Shown here: positions 59,495 through 64,000 of the stretch, piece by piece
Numbering within the stretch: position 1 is the stretch's first letter
Layout: every line of letters starts with the position of its first letter
Assembly: GCA_032622095.1 (NCBI GenBank)
Contig: CP136068.1
Location: 10,831,729 to 10,895,728, forward strand
DNA from: Siphonodentalium dalli
Lineage: Eukaryota; Mollusca; Scaphopoda; Gadilida; Siphonodentaliidae
Direction of reading: 5' to 3'
Length of the DNA stretch: 64,000 nt
Position numbers and translations under genes: made by a program
Notes under the pieces: generated by a model
What the model saw: only the letters and a program-made list of their open reading frames with translations
The model's database searches: none
Told to the model about the DNA's origin: nothing

Positions 59495-59889
59495 TTGTAT
59501 AGGGTCTCATCAGTTTGCCATACACTTTTAGTTCTTATTTCCCTCGTCTTCATATGTAAACTATGAAAGCGAGAGATAACGCTATAACTAATGTTTTTTA
59601 TTTGACTTAAAATACGTTGTGTATGAATGATGTTGCGACCAACGGCAATCCTTTCTATATGGTGTATGGTACCTATTGGGTCTTTATATATGAACACCGT
59701 GGCTCACATATGTGCGCATTGTTATTATGTAGCTAATATCTTCCAGGCAAATGCACAAACGATCGACGTTGTGCACAGGTTTCTTGCTAATAAAAATCAG
59801 GCCTGTGATAAATTATTACTGGTATACCAATATTACGGCTTTTAATTTGCTGCTGGAATTTTACTAGGGAGGATTTATTGTCACAATAC

Positions 59890-60200
59890 AGATACTCCGG
59901 TGAAAACCTATTGTAGTACTACCAATCTACTGGTAAGACTGTGGTGTTACACTACATATCTTCCGTTATAAGTCTATGTTGTACTACATATCTACCGTTA
60001 TAATTCTATGTTGTACTACATATCTACCGACATTAATCCACAGTCTTACTAGACAGTGACCATTGAAAAGCTGTTTTTTTATGTACACGTGTGCCGTTGA
60101 TAATATACTGTCAAACTACAAATGTACCGCTGATAATTTACTCGATATACTATACATCTACTGCTGATCATTTATTTGCTAGCTATACTACAAATATGTC
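59890..60200. repeat. Degenerate 'gttgtactacatatctaccg' minisatellite, first copy
   Basis: Units of about 33 bp contain 'gta(c/t)tacta(c)a(c/t)atctaccg' and 'ttataa(t/g)tc'. The same kind of array is at 62170-62480 in the second half of the tandem duplication. Confidence 0.7.
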
Positions 60201-60369
60201 GAACTAATTCTAAACAATCTGACTTCTAACGTTCTTCCTACACTGCCGTGTCAAATAATTCTTATCATCTTCGTTGTTCTTGCGAAACGAAGACACGGTT
60301 GGTGACACATAGCTAATTGCAGTCGTATTTGATGACAGTGAGTTTGCATAAACTCACTATTTCCTCCAT

Positions 60370-60530
60370 CCTTTGTCAATCAAACATTACTCTCATAATA
60401 CAAATCGACACGTGACATATACTGGGACTATTAGTTAACCAAACATCAATCAAACATTAATCAAACACTATTCAAACATAAATCAAACATTAATCGAACA
60501 TTACTGAAGCATTAGTGAAACAATACTCAC
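60370..60530. repeat. 'aatcaaacatt' tandem repeat, first copy
   Basis: Units of about 11-12 bp, repeated about ten times, end roughly 95 bp before the tail exon at 60625. The counterpart is at 62650-62800. Confidence 0.8.
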
Positions 60531-60624
60531 TTGCTACGAATGCATATTTGGTATTTGCATTAATGGAGTTACCACTAATATTATTCACTTTGACTTATTT
60601 TTAAAGTTTAATGTTATTTTTTAG

Positions 60625-60649
60625 CAAACCGTCGGAGCCTTCCTGTCAC
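60625..60649 (+). CDS. Receptor cytoplasmic exon (25 nt), repeat unit 1
   Basis: Acceptor 'gttattttttag' and donor 'c|gtgagtaa' bound an exon entering in phase 1 and leaving in phase 2. It encodes 'PNRRSLPVT' with its split codons. It joins in frame to 62033. Its duplicate is at 62911-62935, with the same length, phases and donor. Conservation of 'RS-x-PVT' between duplicates supports coding function. Confidence 0.65.
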
Positions 60650-62032
60650 GTGAGTAACAATACCATGCATCACGATTAGTATTTTAAACTGTTACAGAGT
60701 TAGTTCCAAACACTAATGCCGAATGTTTACATAGCCCATGTGGTCTACAATACACCCGGTGTTTATACTTGCCTGTTTGTTCACGAAATCACGAACGTCG
60801 CTGGTCAGGTAGCAAAATATCACTGATGACATGTGCTTAGCCCAAGTGTTAAAGTAATCATGTTGCATTGTTATAGCATTAATTAGCGAATTTACAATAC
60901 GAAGCAAAATTCACCCAAAGTCACATCAATAATGTTGGAAAGTGGAAAGTTGTTTCGAGATATATCCTGCTTCTTGGCCTTCAATCACTTCAATATATCG
61001 TACGAAGCGTAGGTACGCAGACCGTGCATCATACGGACATGTATTATAAATATATCACTATTCAAATTCCCGGAGCTACACACACGATCGACTGTGTAGT
61101 TCGTCAGCTGCCAGTCAATGCTGGTATCGGGTGGCAAGATGATTATCTCATAACTGTTGTTAAAACATGGGCAGACAATTACGGTCAAACATATACTCCA
61201 ATTGTATGTTCGCGTTTCACTATGTGCACACTGTTTACAATCTATATTCATTTCTTCATATTCACACAAGCCACACCCGCGGAATTTGACTGCAACCTCA
61301 TGAAGTAATCATATAAACTATAAGTTAGTGTCGCGTATCTTAACGGACCAACCGCCGTACATATATGTTCAAATTCAAAATTAATGTACGTTTATTCATA
61401 ATTGGGAGATGTTCAGACAGAACAAGTATACATGCACAAAAACATGTATTTTCTCATAACCTACTGATATGACGTCACGTGCTAAATAAGAATAATTACA
61501 ACTTCGTAGTAAATTTCAAGCGCGTATCGTAAACAAGGAGATGACGCAACATGGCCCCAATAAAGCTCAATGCAATTTATATAGCTTACTTATCGCTATA
61601 TTTTCATTACATTGGTCTTTGTTATATATCGTCTGATTTGCGAAACTGTTATTCTACATGTATAGTGAAGCAATTAACCTTCAGAGCATTTTACACGGAA
61701 ATTGGTTAGACATGACCTCGGGCGCGTAGATCCATGTATGCATCGCAATGATAAACACTGCCTTATTAATAATAGTAAGTTTCCACAAAAAAGGGAATGT
61801 GCCTTTCATCTCTGAAATCATATTCCATGCGAGTTTCTTCATACGTAGGTGAGAGTAATGAGACGGAGTCTAGATATTTATCAGACTGCACTGCTTACTG
61901 CGTGTGAATTATTTAACCTTTGTTTGGTAATGGTGGCACCTGTTGAGTTAGCGTGCATGTAGCCCTTAGCACGAATTTTAGTTTATCGAAACTGCGCTGT
62001 TAATAAACCTTTTGTTTCATGTTTTCATACAG

Positions 62033-62127
62033 CCCAATAGATTCAAGCACATACAAGAGTGTCAACGCTGAGCAGACTGACCGAAATCAGCATTATTGTG
62101 GACTGGATGGCGTCGAGTTAGCTAGAG
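62033..62127 (+). CDS. Receptor cytoplasmic exon with ITIM-like tyrosine motif
   Basis: Acceptor 'tgttttcatacag' and donor 'g|gtaaag', entering in phase 2 and leaving in phase 1. It encodes 'PIDSSTYKSVNAEQ' and 'DRNQHYCGLDGVELAR'. STYKSV fits the inhibitory ITIM consensus (S/I/V/L-x-Y-x-x-I/V/L), which recruits SH2-domain phosphatases when phosphorylated. A second tyrosine (HYCGL) is followed by Leu at +3. Signalling is inferred from the motif only. The start of a second copy of this exon appears at 63999, at the window edge. Confidence 0.7.
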
Positions 62128-62169
62128 GTAAAGTCCAGGCTTTAATCAAATGCAGATATATTGGTTATA

Positions 62170-62480
62170 CTTTAATCAACTGCAGACATACTAGTTAGAA
62201 TTTACTGTTGTACTACACATTTACTGCTGACAATTTACTGTCGTATTAAACATCTACCGCTAAGGATTTATTGTTGGAAATCTACCGGCAAGAATTTGCT
62301 TTCGTGATACAAAGCATAATTTACTGTGGGACTATAAACTAAACTAGTGATGATTATCTTTGTCGTAGTACAATTGTACCAGTAAGAATCTACAGTCTTA
62401 CAACAGAGGGACCGTTGAAAATTTACTGTTGTACTACAAATCAACTGCTGATAGTTCAATGTCATATTACACATCTGCAA
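62170..62480. repeat. Degenerate 'gttgtactaca' minisatellite, second copy
   Basis: The same unit type as 59890-60200 ('tactacacatttactgctga', 'ttactgtcgtat'), here directly after the ITIM-like exon. Confidence 0.7.
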
Positions 62481-62649
62481 ATCTATTAACAACGATTTTC
62501 CTTCATTACCGTTTCCAATATTCCAAATGTCATCGTAATTTTGCGTAACAAATTTTTGGCACGGTAACATTTTTATGATGATGAATAGCCAATTATAGTC
62601 ATATCGGTTAACAGTGAGTTTGATAACAGCTCTCCATACATTTCCTCGG

Positions 62650-62800
62650 TCCATTGGCAATCAAAAAATAATAACACATTATCAAACATTAGTCAATCAA
62701 TAATCAAACATTGACCAACCATTAATAAGACATTAATCAAGCATCAATCCAACATTAGTCAATGAATAGTCAAACAATAATCACACAGTAATCAGTCAAT
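62650..62800. repeat. 'aatcaaacatt' tandem repeat, second copy
   Basis: Counterpart of 60370-60530, again ending about 100 bp before a 25-nt tail exon. Confidence 0.8.
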
Positions 62801-62910
62801 AATAAACAAAATATTCAAACATTGATAGGAATACATGTTTGGTATATGCATTAATGCATGTATCACTATTGTTATTCACATTGAATTATTTATAAAGCTA
62901 TATGTTGTAG

Positions 62911-62935
62911 GAACTCTTCGGAGCATTCCTGTCAC
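62911..62935 (+). CDS. Receptor cytoplasmic exon (25 nt), repeat unit 2
   Basis: Acceptor 'tatatgttgtag' and donor 'c|gtgagtac', phase 1 to 2. It encodes 'GTLRSIPVT' with its split codons, against 'PNRRSLPVT' in unit 1. Flanking intron sequence also matches ('atgccatacatcgtac' after the donor, 'gtaatgcatatttggta'-like sequence before). It joins in frame from 62127 and to the exon beginning at 63999. Confidence 0.65.
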
Positions 62936-63245
62936 GTGAGTACCAATGCCATACATCGTACCAAGCAAGAATACCGAATGCATATATAACCCACTTGTTG
63001 TACAATCGACTTGTATAATTGCCTGTTGTTGTTCACGAAATCACGAACATCTTCGGCCAGGTAGCAAAACATCACTGGTGAACATTTTTCATATCCCGTG
63101 TGTTAAAGTAAACCATGTCCCGTTTTGGTCAACCACCGTTATGCATATCGTGTATCATATACGAACATTGCATCTAAATATAGCTTTATTCAAATTTCAG
63201 GAGATATGCACACGACCAACTTTGTAGTTCGTCCGATTTAAGCAG

Positions 63246-63826
63246 GCCTAGGGTCCGCGCTGGACCAAAATTTACTTTTGCCAAATAAATTGCCAAATGA
63301 AAATATTTTTGCTAAATTATTTAGAATTTGCCAAATGCTATCCCTTGTAGTATCATTTTCTGAAACCTTGAGTCTTAAGTTTCGACACTCGCGGTTTGAG
63401 CGACTTTTGATATTGGTAAAAAAGCAGTTAGTTAATAATGAGTTATACACGAATCTCTATTGTGGTTTATCATACAACAAAAAGCCAATCACCGAACATT
63501 ACAATGGTAGAAGGGTTGCTTCATCAGACGGTCACACCACTGGATTATAAGATATGCAAACACCACGCACAATACATACTAGTTATCCATCCAACCATCC
63601 AACCATCGGTATAATGCTATGAGATTAACTGTATCTTATAACATCACTAACTCAATTATGCTGTAAGAGTTTCCTCACATAAATGGTAGTGATTGACAAT
63701 TTTTTTCAACTTTCTTGAGGCATTAAAAAGTGGAGTGCTAAAACTTTTGCCAAATGAAAATATGTTTTGCCAAATATGAGGTATGTTTGTCATTGGCAAA
63801 TTTGGCAAGTGGCAGCGCGAACCCTG
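63246..63826. mobile_element. Short inverted-repeat element (hAT-like ends)
   Basis: 'tagggtccgcgctgg' on the left and the complement of 'cagcgcgaaccctgg' on the right form terminal repeats. 'ttgccaaatgaaaatat' occurs near both ends. Ends resembling CAGGGTTCGCGCTG suggest a non-autonomous hAT family, but no target duplication is visible. It interrupts the second unit of the tandem duplication, because sequence on both sides matches unit 1. Confidence 0.5.
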
Positions 63827-63998
63827 GATTTCATTCAATGTTCACAATGTGTACAATGCTTACTGAATGTGGAATATTTAGCTCTTGTTTTGTCAATGTA
63901 TGTACCAGGTGAGGTTAAACGCATTTTACCGTTAACATGAATTGTAGCCTTGTAAAACTGCTCTGTTAATTAACATATTGGTTTATATTTGCATACAG

Positions 63999-64000
63999 TC
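63999..64000 (+). CDS. Start of a duplicated tail exon, cut by the window end
   Basis: The last bases read 'tatatttgcatacag|tc'. This matches the acceptor before 62033 ('catgttttcatacag|cc'), and the preceding 70 bp also match ('ctgttaat(a/t)aac'). This is the expected second copy of the ITIM-like exon. Only two bases are in the window. Confidence 0.5.

Noticed and set aside
59212-59697. 161-codon - strand frame
   Set aside because: It crosses the inverted-repeat element and a TA microsatellite and matches no domain.
60370-62800. Regular short repeats considered as a CRISPR-like array
   Set aside because: The repeats are contiguous degenerate tandem units without spacers, in a eukaryotic intron.

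Overview
This is eukaryotic, animal DNA: AT-rich, gene-poor, crowded with transposons, with one multi-exon cell-surface receptor gene whose introns obey GT-AG. The non-LTR, Crypton and Polinton-like families, the many short inverted-repeat elements, frequent 'acatgtac' motifs and an invertebrate-style immunoglobulin receptor suggest a marine invertebrate. A mollusc or other lophotrochozoan is my best guess, but the sequence alone does not prove it. I see no bacterial gene, tRNA, rRNA or CRISPR array.

Layout. 0.8-2.5 kb: a decayed ORF1-like retroelement protein between two short direct repeats. 4.0-11.1 kb: nested non-autonomous DNA elements, including a hAT-type element with its empty site visible in a second repeat copy, a 3.8-kb element whose ends are inverted minisatellites, and two of three copies of a TTAA-flanked element. 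12.0-30.1 kb: a nested stack. A short inverted-repeat element appears to hold a non-LTR retrotransposon. The retrotransposon's reverse-transcriptase ORF is split by a 9.5-kb near-perfect palindrome (13434-22930) with 6-bp target duplications and 5'-AG ends, which carries one Polinton-type packaging ATPase gene in each arm (right intact, left broken). The right arm itself holds a 677-bp insertion. Further along lies a second, non-coding 6-kb palindrome with a minisatellite core (23368-29336), then a third TTAA element. 31.8-35.9 kb: two decayed Crypton tyrosine-recombinase copies.

38.3 kb to the window end: an immunoglobulin-superfamily receptor gene on the + strand. Three Ig-domain exons (all phase 1-1), a transmembrane exon and small cytoplasmic exons are recognisable. 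The last two cytoplasmic exons, one carrying an ITIM-like tyrosine motif, begin to repeat as a tandem duplication that runs off the window. The introns hold hairpin elements, tandem repeats and, on the opposite strand at 52.95-54.64 kb, a broken envelope-like gene of retroelement origin.

The strongest candidate for something undescribed is the palindromic ATPase element. It has Polinton-like ends and a Polinton-type packaging ATPase, but no polymerase, integrase, protease or capsid gene, and both halves are inverted copies of one unit around a 144-bp unique centre.
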